Below, one piece after another: positions 25,697-33,600 of a DNA stretch of 64,000 nt. Where the stretch lies: contig NZ_JAJHUO010000045.1 in NCBI RefSeq assembly GCF_020859565.1, forward strand, positions 20,657-84,656, written 5' to 3'. The translations under genes were made by a program, and so were the position numbers. The stretch's first letter is position 1; each line of letters opens with the position of its first letter. The notes beneath the pieces are model-generated. The model searched no databases. It worked only from the letters and a program-made list of their open reading frames with translations, and had not been told where the DNA came from. This DNA comes from Saccharothrix luteola (GTDB taxonomy: Bacteria > Actinomycetota > Actinomycetes > Mycobacteriales > Pseudonocardiaceae).

Positions 25697-27121
25697 TCAT
25701 ACCTCCAGGCGGAACAGGTCTTCCTCGGTCTCCCGGCGCAGCAGCAACCGGGCCTGGCCGTCCACGACCGCGGCGAGCGCGGGCCGGGGCAGCCGGTTGT
25801 AGCCGCTGGCCATGGAGTAGCAGTACGCGCCGGTGGCGGCGACCGCGATCAGGTCGCCGGGCGCGAGGTCGTCGGGCAGCCAGCAGTCGCGCACGACCAC
25901 GTCGCCGGACTCGCAGTGCTTGCCCACGACGCGGCAGAGCACGGGCCGGGCGTCCTCGCCCGCGGCGCGCGAGACCAGCTTGCAGTCGTAGACCGCGTCG
26001 TAGAGGGCGGTGCGGATGTTGTCGCTCATGCCGCCGTCCACGCTCACGTACCGGCGGACCACGCCCGCGTCGAGCTGGACGTCCTTGATGGTGCCCACCT
26101 CGTACAGCGTCACCGTGCCGGGGCCGACGATGGCGCGGCCCGGCTCGACGGCGATCTTCGGCGCGGGCAGCTCGGCGTGCTCGCTCTCCTTGGCCACGAT
26201 GTTGCGCAGCTGCCTGGCCAGCTCCGCCGGCGGCGGCGGGTCGTCGTCGGCGGTGTAGGCGATGCCGAGGCCGCCGCCGAGGTCCACCGTCGTGACGTGG
26301 TCGAGGATCCCGGCGCCGTGCTCGTCGCGCAGCTCCGCGAGCAGCCCGATGACCCGGCGCGCCGCGACCTCGAAGCCGCTGGCGTCGAAGATCTGCGAGC
26401 CGATGTGGCTGTGCAGGCCGATCAGCCGCAGCCCGTCGGACTTCAGCACCCGGCGCGCCGCCTCGGCCGCGTCGCCCGAGGACAGCGAGAAGCCGAACTT
26501 CTGGTCCTCGTGCGCGGTGGCGATGAACTCGTGCGTGTGCGCCTCGACGCCGACCGTCACCCGGATCATCACCGGCTGCACGCGTCCGCGTTCGCGGGCG
26601 ACCTGGTCGAGCCGGGCGATCTCGTAGAACGAGTCCAGCACGACCACGCCGACACCGGCCTCGACCGCGGCGGTCAGCTCGGCCGCCGACTTGTTGTTGC
26701 CGTGCAGCGCGATCCGCTCCGGCGGGAACTCGGCGCGCAGCGCGACGGCCAGCTCGCCGCCGCTGGCCACGTCGATGCTCAGGCCCTCCTCGGCGACCCA
26801 CCGGGCCACCGCGACGGACAGGAACGCCTTGGACGCGTAGTGGACCCTGGTCGGGTCGCCGAACGCCTCGGCGTGCTCGCGGCACCGCGCCCGGAAGTCG
26901 CCCTCGTCCATCACGAACAGCGGGGTGCCGTGGTCCTGGGCGAGCTGCCGCACGTCCACGCCCGCCAGGCGCACCGCGCCGTCGTCGCCGCGCCCGGCGT
27001 TGCGGGGCCACACCCGCGGGTGCAGGGCGTCGAGCTGCTCGGTGGAGGACGGCCGGTTGCCCGCGGTGTTGGCGGGGACCATGACGTCGGCGTGCCGGGG
27101 ACCGGCCGGGTGCGCGCGCAT
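25697..27121 (-). CDS. lysA: Diaminopimelate decarboxylase
   Basis: PLP enzyme of fold III making L-lysine from meso-diaminopimelate, 474 residues. The PLP lysine is in VHYASKAFLSVAV, the phosphate-binding motif is VDLGGGLGI, and the substrate-facing residues are in VGKHCESGDVVVRD and GAYCYSMASGYN. The ATG at 27121 shares its A with the argS TGA (TGATG overlap), which fixes the start. It is followed by hom after 3 bases, so lysine and threonine synthesis are co-transcribed. Confidence 0.95.
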   Translation of the reverse strand: MRAHPAGPRHADVMVPANTAGNRPSSTEQLDALHPRVWPRNAGRGDDGAVRLAGVDVRQLAQDHGTPLFVMDEGDFRARCREHAEAFGDPTRVHYASKAFLSVAVARWVAEEGLSIDVASGGELAVALRAEFPPERIALHGNNKSAAELTAAVEAGVGVVVLDSFYEIARLDQVARERGRVQPVMIRVTVGVEAHTHEFIATAHEDQKFGFSLSSGDAAEAARRVLKSDGLRLIGLHSHIGSQIFDASGFEVAARRVIGLLAELRDEHGAGILDHVTTVDLGGGLGIAYTADDDPPPPAELARQLRNIVAKESEHAELPAPKIAVEPGRAIVGPGTVTLYEVGTIKDVQLDAGVVRRYVSVDGGMSDNIRTALYDAVYDCKLVSRAAGEDARPVLCRVVGKHCESGDVVVRDCWLPDDLAPGDLIAVAATGAYCYSMASGYNRLPRPALAAVVDGQARLLLRRETEEDLFRLEV

Positions 27122-28764
27122 CACATGCGCTCCGGCGCGGACACGCCCAGCAGCGCGAGGCCGTTGGCGAACACCTGGCGGGTCGCCGCGCACAGGCTCA
27201 GCCGCGCCCGGTGCAGCTCGGTCGTCTCCTCGTCGCCCCTCGGCAGCACGCGGCAGGCCTCGTAGAACCGGTGGTAGGTGCCGGCCAGTTCCTCCAGGTA
27301 CCGCGCGACGCGGTGCGGTTCGCGCAGCTCACCGGCGGTGGCGACGACGCGCGGGAACTCGCCGATGGTGCGGATCAGGTCGCCCTCGCGGTCGTGCGTG
27401 AGCTCCTCGACCGCCTCGCCGGGCGTGACGCCCAGGTCCGCGGCGTTGCGCAGCACCGACGACAGCCGCGCGTGCGCGTACTGGACGTAGAACACCGGGT
27501 TGTCGTTGCTCCGCTTGCGCAGCAGGTCCAGGTCGATGTCCAGGGACGAGTCCGCCGAGGAGCGGGTCATCGCGTACCGGGCGGCGTCCACGCCGACCGC
27601 GTCCACCAGGTCCTGCATGGTGATCACGTTGCCCGCGCGCTTGCTCATCCGCACCGGGACGCCCTCGCTGACCAGGTTCACCATCTGGCCGATCAGCACC
27701 TCGACCGACGCCGGGTCGTCGCCCAGCGCCGACGCGGCGGCCTTGAGCCTGCCGATGTAGCCGTGGTGGTCCGCGCCGAGCATGTAGATGCACAGGTCGA
27801 AGCCGCGCGACCGCTTGTCGACCAGGTACGCGATGTCACCGGCGATGTACGCCGGGTCACCGTCGCTCTTGATGACCACGCGGTCCTTGTCGTCGCCGAA
27901 CTCGGTGGACCGCAGCCACCAGGCGCCGTTGTCGAAGTACAGCGCGCCGGAGTTCTTGAGCTGCTCGACCGCCTTGGTGACGGAGCCGGACTTGTGCAGC
28001 GAGTCCTCGTGGAAGAAGACGTCGAAGTCCGTGCCGAAGTCGTGCAGGTCCTTCTTGATCTCCTCGAACATGAGGGTCACGCCGATGCGGCGGAACACCT
28101 CGTGCGAGTCCTCGGCGGTCAGCGCGCCGGGCTCCTGCCGCAGCACCTCGGCGGCGATGTCGCCGATGTAGCCGCCCGCGTAGCCGTCCTCCGGCGCGGG
28201 CTCGCCCTTCGCGGCGGCGATCAGGGACCGGACGAACCGGTCGATCTGCGCGCCCGCGTCGTTGAAGTAGTACTCGCGGGTGACCTCGCCCCCGTTGGCG
28301 GCGAGGACCCGGCCGAGCGCGTCGCCGACCGCGGCCCAGCGGGTGCCGCCCAGGTGGATGGGGCCGGTCGGGTTCGCCGAGACGAACTCCAGGTTGATCC
28401 GGGTGCCGGCGAACTGGTCGCCGCGACCGTAGGCGTCACCGGCCTTCAGCACGTCGCGCACGATCGCGCCCTGGGCGTCCGCGGCGAGCCGCAGGTTCAG
28501 GAAGCCGGGGCCCGCGACCTCGACCGAGGAGATGGCGTCGGTGCCGGTCAGCGCGTCGGCGAGCCAGCCGGCCAGGTCGCGGGACGTCACGCCGACCTTC
28601 TTGGCGGTCTGGAGGGCCACGTTGGTGGCGTAGTCGCCGTGCTCGGGGTTGCGGGGGCGTTCGATCGTGACCGCTGTGGGCAGGGCGGCGGGGTCGAGGC
28701 CGCGGGTGGACAGCACGTCCACGGCCGTCGCACGGACCAGTTCAGCGAGCGCAGCGGGAGTCAC
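27121..28764 (-). CDS. argS: Arginine-tRNA ligase
   Basis: Class I synthetase of 547 residues. The HIGH motif appears as HLGG in SANPTGPIHLGGTRWAAVGD, the KMSKS region as PVRMSKRAGNVITM, and the C-terminal DALR anticodon-binding domain contains VQYAHARLSSVLRNA. The GTG start at 28764 lies about 9 bases after a -10-like TAGACT on the minus strand (28779-28774), suggesting a nearly leaderless transcript heading the argS-lysA-hom-thrC-thrB operon. Confidence 0.96.
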   Translation of the reverse strand: MTPAALAELVRATAVDVLSTRGLDPAALPTAVTIERPRNPEHGDYATNVALQTAKKVGVTSRDLAGWLADALTGTDAISSVEVAGPGFLNLRLAADAQGAIVRDVLKAGDAYGRGDQFAGTRINLEFVSANPTGPIHLGGTRWAAVGDALGRVLAANGGEVTREYYFNDAGAQIDRFVRSLIAAAKGEPAPEDGYAGGYIGDIAAEVLRQEPGALTAEDSHEVFRRIGVTLMFEEIKKDLHDFGTDFDVFFHEDSLHKSGSVTKAVEQLKNSGALYFDNGAWWLRSTEFGDDKDRVVIKSDGDPAYIAGDIAYLVDKRSRGFDLCIYMLGADHHGYIGRLKAAASALGDDPASVEVLIGQMVNLVSEGVPVRMSKRAGNVITMQDLVDAVGVDAARYAMTRSSADSSLDIDLDLLRKRSNDNPVFYVQYAHARLSSVLRNAADLGVTPGEAVEELTHDREGDLIRTIGEFPRVVATAGELREPHRVARYLEELAGTYHRFYEACRVLPRGDEETTELHRARLSLCAATRQVFANGLALLGVSAPERM

Positions 28765-28773
28765 CCGACAAGT

Positions 28774-28779
28774 CTAGGG
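28774..28779 (-). promoter_or_regulatory. Possible -10 element of the argS operon
   Basis: TAGACT on the minus strand fits the actinobacterial -10 consensus TANNNT and lies about 9 bases before the GTG of argS. The -35 region is weak (TCGAGA, 18 bases upstream). Confidence 0.4.
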
Positions 28780-28864
28780 AAGCGTTCTCGCTGGTCTCGA
28801 CCGGGATGCGCGTCCCGCGAAGTGGGAACGGCAACCGGTGGCGGCCACCCGCTGTGACGGCCAG

Positions 28865-28896
28865 TTGACGGTGATCAGACACGGTATCCCTACACT
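28865..28896 (+). promoter_or_regulatory. Possible promoter of the DUF3105 gene
   Basis: TTGACG (28865-28870) and TACACT (28891-28896) stand upstream of the DUF3105 ATG at 28935. The 20-base spacing is longer than optimal, so the pairing is uncertain, although each element alone is a good match. Confidence 0.4.
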
Positions 28897-28934
28897 GGCC
28901 CGCGGCATGGGCGTATGACGAGACTGAGGCGGAC

Positions 28935-29759
28935 ATGACCAGCGGCAAGAAGACGAAGGCCGCGCGCTCCAGCGTTGCGGCGGCGCGCTCCTCGGTGGTG
29001 GCCAAGAAGCCGAAGCCGTGGGGCACCATCATCGCGGTGGTGGCCGTGCTGGCCCTGGCCGGCACCGTGTTCGGCTACGCGTACAGCCAGATCGCGGACC
29101 GCAACGCGAAGGAGCAGGCGCTCGCGAAGTGGAACCCGACCGAGGAGAACAAGGACCCCTCGGACCAGATCCCCGGCGTGGTCAAGGTCGAGTACGAGGC
29201 CAGCAAGCACGTCGACGCCACGCAGCGGGTCGCCTACGACCAGTCACCGCCGTTCGGCGGTCCGCACGACAACGTGTGGGCCGACTGCACCGGCACGGTG
29301 TACGACAAGGCCGTCCGCAACGAGAACATGGTCCACCCGCTCGAGCACGGCGCGGTGTGGATCGCGTACAACCCGGACCAGATCACCGGTGAGGCGCTGG
29401 ACAAGCTGAAGGCGCGCGCCGAGGGCCAGCCGTTCACCATGCTGTCGCCCTACCCCGGCCTGGACAAGCCGATCTCGCTGCAGTCGTGGGGCCACCAGCT
29501 GAAGCTGGAGAGCGCGGACGACGAGCGGATCGACCAGTTCATCCAGTCGCTGCGGCGCAACCAGTACACGTACCCCGAGGTCGGCGCCACGTGCGACGCG
29601 ACCCAGTTCGACGTGACCAACCCGCCGCCGTTCGTGGCGGAGGCGCCCGGCGCCGACGCCGTCCCGATGGACGGTGGCAAGACGGACGGCACGGAGACCG
29701 ACCCGTCGGCGCCGGCCGCGACCGACGCGCCCGCGGCCACCACGACCGCGAGCAGCTGA
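28935..29759 (+). CDS. DUF3105 domain membrane-anchored protein
   Basis: A 274-residue protein with a basic N-terminus, one membrane helix (about 32-52), then the DUF3105 domain at about 75-210. The domain carries PPFGGPHDNVWADCTGTVYD, the His-containing MVHPLEHGAVWIAYNP and SWGHQLKLE. The tail after about 225 is Ala/Thr/Pro-rich and probably disordered. The His residues and single Cys are conserved-looking, but no reaction is established for the family. It is followed after three bases by the DUF305 gene, so the two are translationally linked. Pairing of these two families is common in actinobacteria. Confidence 0.85.
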   Translation: MTSGKKTKAARSSVAAARSSVVAKKPKPWGTIIAVVAVLALAGTVFGYAYSQIADRNAKEQALAKWNPTEENKDPSDQIPGVVKVEYEASKHVDATQRVAYDQSPPFGGPHDNVWADCTGTVYDKAVRNENMVHPLEHGAVWIAYNPDQITGEALDKLKARAEGQPFTMLSPYPGLDKPISLQSWGHQLKLESADDERIDQFIQSLRRNQYTYPEVGATCDATQFDVTNPPPFVAEAPGADAVPMDGGKTDGTETDPSAPAATDAPAATTTASS

Positions 29760-29762
29760 CCT

Positions 29763-30467
29763 GTGGCAGGCGCCGGGCAGCAGGACGAGGCACCCCCGTC
29801 ACGCGGGGTGACCGCGACCAGGACGGTCGTCGTGACCATCGCGGTCGTGGCCGTCCTCCTGCTCGGCGCCGCCGTCGGTCTGCTGATCAAGCTGCCGGGC
29901 GCGGACACCAGTTCGACGCCCGCGCGCGATTCCGTCGACGTCGGGTTCACGCAGGACATGTCGACGCACCACCTCCAGGGCGTGACGATGGCCAACATCG
30001 CGCGGGAGAAGACGGCCGACCCCGCCGTCCGGCAGCTCGCCTTCGACATCGCCTCGACCCAGTTGGAGCAGGTCGGGCGGATGAAGGGGTGGCTGTTCCT
30101 CTGGGGCTACCCCGAGCAGTCGGTCGACGGCGTGCACATGTGGTGGATGACCTCCGGCACGCACGGGCACGACCCGGCCGCCTCGGGCTCGGGTTCCGGT
30201 GACGCCGAGCGGATGCCCGGCATGGCGTCGTCCGAGGAGATCACCAAGCTGCGCTCGCTGACCGGCGTCGAGTTCGACGTCTACTTCCTGCAGCTGATGC
30301 TGCGGCACCACAAGGGCGGCGCCCCGATGGCCGAGTACGCCGCCACGCGCGCCGGTCAGTCGGTCGTGCGGACGCTGGCGGACAACATGCTCAAGTCGCA
30401 GACCGCCGAGAGCACGTACATGCAACAACTGATCACGGAACGCGGCGCCGCCCCTCTGCCGAGCTGA
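29763..30467 (+). CDS. DUF305 domain protein
   Basis: A 234-residue protein starting with GTG, with one N-terminal membrane helix or signal anchor (about 22-43) and an extracytoplasmic four-helix DUF305 domain. Ferritin-like HH motifs are visible: GFTQDMSTHHLQGVTMANIA and LRHHKGGAPMAEYA. Met and His residues (HMWWMTSGTHGHD, MPGMAS) suggest metal contact. Some DUF305 proteins, such as cyanobacterial CopM, bind copper, so a copper or metal-handling role with its DUF3105 partner is a reasonable inference. Confidence 0.85.
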   Translation: MAGAGQQDEAPPSRGVTATRTVVVTIAVVAVLLLGAAVGLLIKLPGADTSSTPARDSVDVGFTQDMSTHHLQGVTMANIAREKTADPAVRQLAFDIASTQLEQVGRMKGWLFLWGYPEQSVDGVHMWWMTSGTHGHDPAASGSGSGDAERMPGMASSEEITKLRSLTGVEFDVYFLQLMLRHHKGGAPMAEYAATRAGQSVVRTLADNMLKSQTAESTYMQQLITERGAAPLPS

Positions 30468-30720
30468 CCCGGCCGAGCCGCCTCACCTGGCCGACCTCAC
30501 CCGGCCGACGCCGCTTGGCCGGCGCTCCAGCCGACGCCGCTCGGCCGCCGTCTGGCCGGCCCCACCCGGCCGACGCCCCTTGGCGGAGCCACCTGGCCAC
30601 CCCGCCGAGCCGGCCCACCAGGCCTCGGCCATCCAGCCCACCCGCCCGGCCGATCCCCCGGCGAACGCCGCTTCGCCGGGCCTCGGGCCGCCGACCCCCT
30701 CTGGCCGACCCGGTCGCGTG
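30468..30720. repeat. GC-rich degenerate repeat tract
   Basis: This stretch, part of a 352-base gap without a gene, is built from irregular copies of short motifs such as GGCCGACGCC, CCGGCCGA and CCACCTGGCC on both strands. The open frames through it are by-products of the composition. No conserved protein or RNA structure was recognised. From 30720 to 30819 lies the upstream region of the next gene. Confidence 0.6.
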
Positions 30721-30819
30721 ATCGGCCGCGCACCGCCGGTAACAGTGCTCCCACCTGGCGTTTTCCGGGCGATTTCCTGGCATGATCCTCGCGACGTGCC
30801 GACCCCAGGGGGACACACC

Positions 30820-32775
30820 ATGACACCGTGGCGAAGATCCGCGCGCGCGGTCGCCGCGATCGCTCTGCTGAGCACCGCCTTCACCACCGCCGCACCGGCC
30901 TCGGCCTACCAGGAGCCGAGGGGCGACGCGCCCGCCGCGACCGCGGAGAACAGCCCGCCGGCGACGCCGACCGCGCACCAGGTCTGGCCGGACCGGGGCT
31001 GCGCGCCGACCGCGCCCGGCACCCACCTCAACCCGGCGAGGCTCAACGACGCCCAACGCCTGGTGTTCACCGCGACGCTGAGCGACCCGGACCCCGGTGA
31101 GGCGCTGACGGCCGAGTTCGCGCACTGGCCCGTCGCCGACCCTCCCGCCCGCGAGACGCTCCAGTGGCCGGCCGACGCGAACGGCGCGGTCGTCGCGCAG
31201 GCGAACGCCTGGTTGTTCCCGCAGGACGGCACGCACGCGTGGACGGTACGCGCGCTCGACGCCACGTCCGCCTCCCGGGAGACCGAGCCCTGCTACTTCA
31301 CCATCGACCGGACCGCGCCCTCGGCGCCGACCATCTTCTCGGAGGTCTACCCGAGCGGGCCCGGTCAGCGGGGCGGTGGTCTCGGCGTGCCCGGTGACTT
31401 CACCTTCTCCACCAGCTCCGACGACGTCGTCGCGTACGAGTACCGGTTCTTCGCCGAATCGGAGTGGCAGACCGCCACCCCCGCCACCCCCGGCGGCCAG
31501 GTGACGATCACCCGCACGCCCCCGCGCGCGAGCTACGACGTCGCGGTCGTGCGCACGGTCGATCGCGCGGGCAACCGCTCGTCGGACAGCTCGTACCCGT
31601 TCGAAGTCCTCGACAATCGCCCGATCGTGGTGTCGGACCGGTACGACATCCACGGCAGCCCCAACGGCGGCGTGGGCGTGCCCGGTCGGTTCGACTTCTC
31701 CTCGAACCTGACCGACGTGGTGAGCTACACCTTCCAGGTCGACGACGGCCCGGAGATCACCGTGGCCGCCGACGCGCAGCGCAAGGCGAGCGTCATGTAC
31801 GCGCCGACCCACAGCGGGCTCAACGTGCTCACGGCCCACAGCACGTCCGCGGCCGGCGTGGCGTCGGCCGAGCGCATCTTCCGGTTCGTGCTGGACGACG
31901 CACCCGTCGTCACCCAGCGCGGGAACGAGGTCGTCGGGTCGTCGGTGGAGTTCGAGATCCAGCCCCGCCAAGCGGGCGCCGTGTCCTACACCTACTACTT
32001 CGTGCGCCACGACGTCTCGACGACCGAACGCGTCGTGGCGCCCGCGGAGGCGGACGGCACGGCCCGCTTCACCTGGGTGCCGCAGGCCACCGACCTGGAC
32101 TTCGCCTCCCTGCGGGTGCGCAGCACCGACGGGTCGGGCCGGCTGTCGGTGACGCGGACGGTCAACCTGGACGTGGACGGCGCCGCGCCGGCCATCACCA
32201 TCACCGGTGGGACGCCTGCCCGGCCGGCCGCGGTCACCTTCACCACCAGCATGGTCGCGCCGGTCGAGTACGAGTACTGGTTCGACCACGCGCCCTCGGT
32301 GAAGTACACCGCGCCCGCCGACCCCGACGGCACGACCACCGTCCGGCACACCGCCGACCGCGTCGGCACGCTGGTGCTGCGCGCCCGCGTCCGCAACGCC
32401 GCCGGCACCTGGTCGGCCCAGGGCGGCGTGAACTGGCGGGTCCAGGACAACCCGACCGTCAGCTCGGCGGAGTTCCCCGCCGCCTCCAGCGGCAAGTGGC
32501 GCGAGGGGTCCTTTACGTTCACCGCGAACCAGGCCGACGCGACGGCGTTCGAGTACACGGTCGACGGCGTCACCACGACCGTCCCGATCGGCCCGGACGG
32601 CACCGCGACGATCCGCTGGACCCCCACCCACGCCGAGGAGCAGCACCTGCGGGTGGTCAGCCGCACCGCGGCGGGCGTCAAGTCGACCCACACCGACCAC
32701 CGGTTCCGGATCGCGCCCGACCGGGTCGGCCGGGCGGACGTGCCGGAGTGGAAGACCCCGTCGCACCGCCGATGA
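30820..32775 (+). CDS. Secreted protein with Ig-like repeats
   Basis: A 651-residue exported protein. The ATG at 30820 has AGGGGGA six bases upstream and opens a clear signal peptide (MTPWRRSARAVAAIALLSTA, cleavage after ASA near residue 27). The mature chain contains about five beta-sandwich repeats of roughly 95 residues, marked by GVPGDFTFSTSSDDVVAYEY, GVPGRFDFSSNLTDVVSYTF, VTFTTSMVAPVEYEYWF and FTFTANQADATAFEYTV. No catalytic domain is visible. Related repeat blocks precede LamG domains in other actinomycete proteins, so this may be a stand-alone adhesion or scaffold protein. Confidence 0.75.
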   Translation: MTPWRRSARAVAAIALLSTAFTTAAPASAYQEPRGDAPAATAENSPPATPTAHQVWPDRGCAPTAPGTHLNPARLNDAQRLVFTATLSDPDPGEALTAEFAHWPVADPPARETLQWPADANGAVVAQANAWLFPQDGTHAWTVRALDATSASRETEPCYFTIDRTAPSAPTIFSEVYPSGPGQRGGGLGVPGDFTFSTSSDDVVAYEYRFFAESEWQTATPATPGGQVTITRTPPRASYDVAVVRTVDRAGNRSSDSSYPFEVLDNRPIVVSDRYDIHGSPNGGVGVPGRFDFSSNLTDVVSYTFQVDDGPEITVAADAQRKASVMYAPTHSGLNVLTAHSTSAAGVASAERIFRFVLDDAPVVTQRGNEVVGSSVEFEIQPRQAGAVSYTYYFVRHDVSTTERVVAPAEADGTARFTWVPQATDLDFASLRVRSTDGSGRLSVTRTVNLDVDGAAPAITITGGTPARPAAVTFTTSMVAPVEYEYWFDHAPSVKYTAPADPDGTTTVRHTADRVGTLVLRARVRNAAGTWSAQGGVNWRVQDNPTVSSAEFPAASSGKWREGSFTFTANQADATAFEYTVDGVTTTVPIGPDGTATIRWTPTHAEEQHLRVVSRTAAGVKSTHTDHRFRIAPDRVGRADVPEWKTPSHRR

Positions 32776-32808
32776 GCCCTCGGCACAGCAGGACCCGCCG
32801 TTCTCGCC

Positions 32809-32855
32809 TCACCCGCTCGGGGCTACCCGCGAGCACTGGCGTGGCGGCCCCATCC
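32809..32855. repeat. Direct repeat, left copy, flanking the choice-of-anchor-K-like gene
   Basis: This segment matches 33541-33588 at about 41 of 48 positions with one indel. The shared core includes GGGGCTACCCGCGAG and GGCCCCATCC. It ends five bases before the stop of the enclosed gene. Confidence 0.75.
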
Positions 32856-32860
32856 GTGGT

Positions 32861-33421
32861 TCAGCCACCGACCAACGGGTTCGTCCGCTCGAACTTGGCG
32901 ACGATGTCGGCCTCGTTGTGCTTGCCCTCAGGGCTGAGGAACTGGGGAACGACCGTGCCGTCCATCAGGAAGCCGATGATCGACACTTCGTACTTGACGC
33001 CTTCGATGTGCACGATCTCGTTGCCGGAGACCTTCGGCAGTTTGACCTTGTCGTCCTGGTAACCAGGCGAATTGATGGTTTCGACATGAGAGAAAACTAC
33101 GGTGCACTTGTGCTTGGTGCCATCGTCCTTGAACTCGATGTCGATCTCGAGAGTCGCCTGGAACTGCGTTTCCTCCCCCATTAAGATCACGTAGTTGTGG
33201 TGCGTGAACGTACCCAGCGTGACTTGGAAGCTGTTGCTGCCGTCGTGTTTCGTGTGGGCGAGGGCACCGGTGAACTCGTACTCGCTCCGCCCGGCGTTCT
33301 CGTCACCCGGGGCCGGGGTGCCCCATTTGATGTGATTGCTGTCCAGACCGTTGAGCTTCATCTCGGGCGTGTTCGGATCGACCGAGATCCACTTTCCGGT
33401 GGTGACAATTCGGTCCACCAT
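32861..33421 (-). CDS. Choice-of-anchor-K-like domain protein
   Basis: A 186-residue protein without signal peptide, starting MVDRIVTTGKWISVDPNTPE with AGGGAG six bases upstream. The chain is all-beta (FQVTLGTFTHHNYVILMGEE, ATLEIDIEFKDDGTKHKCTV) and contains the phrase NGLDSNHIKWGTPAPGD, which resembles the choice-of-anchor K family. The base composition is clearly lower in G+C than in the neighbouring genes, and two direct repeats enclose it. Together these indicate acquisition by transfer. The function is unknown and the family call is from pattern memory. Confidence 0.7.
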   Translation of the reverse strand: MVDRIVTTGKWISVDPNTPEMKLNGLDSNHIKWGTPAPGDENAGRSEYEFTGALAHTKHDGSNSFQVTLGTFTHHNYVILMGEETQFQATLEIDIEFKDDGTKHKCTVVFSHVETINSPGYQDDKVKLPKVSGNEIVHIEGVKYEVSIIGFLMDGTVVPQFLSPEGKHNEADIVAKFERTNPLVGG

Positions 33422-33540
33422 GAGGCGCTCCCTATACCTGGGGTTTATCCGCGAACGAGTTACGCGCCAACAGTGGTGTGCGCACGAGCGCATCCACATC
33501 AACCGAACGGGTGATCATCTGGCGAACACCGGGCACATGG

Positions 33541-33588
33541 TCACCCGGACGGGGCTACCCGCGAGTAGTAACGTGGGAGGCCCCATCC
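33541..33588. repeat. Direct repeat, right copy, in the acyl-CoA dehydrogenase leader
   Basis: Partner of 32809-32855. It covers the bases just upstream of the acyl-CoA dehydrogenase ribosome-binding site (GGAGG at 33590-33594), so the left copy looks like a duplicate of this gene's promoter region. Confidence 0.75.
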
Positions 33589-33600
33589 TGGAGGTCAGCG

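Noticed and set aside
30580..30819. Upstream extension of the secreted repeat protein
   Set aside because: It is composed of GC-repeat translation and would bury the signal peptide; the ATG at 30820 has a good ribosome-binding site.
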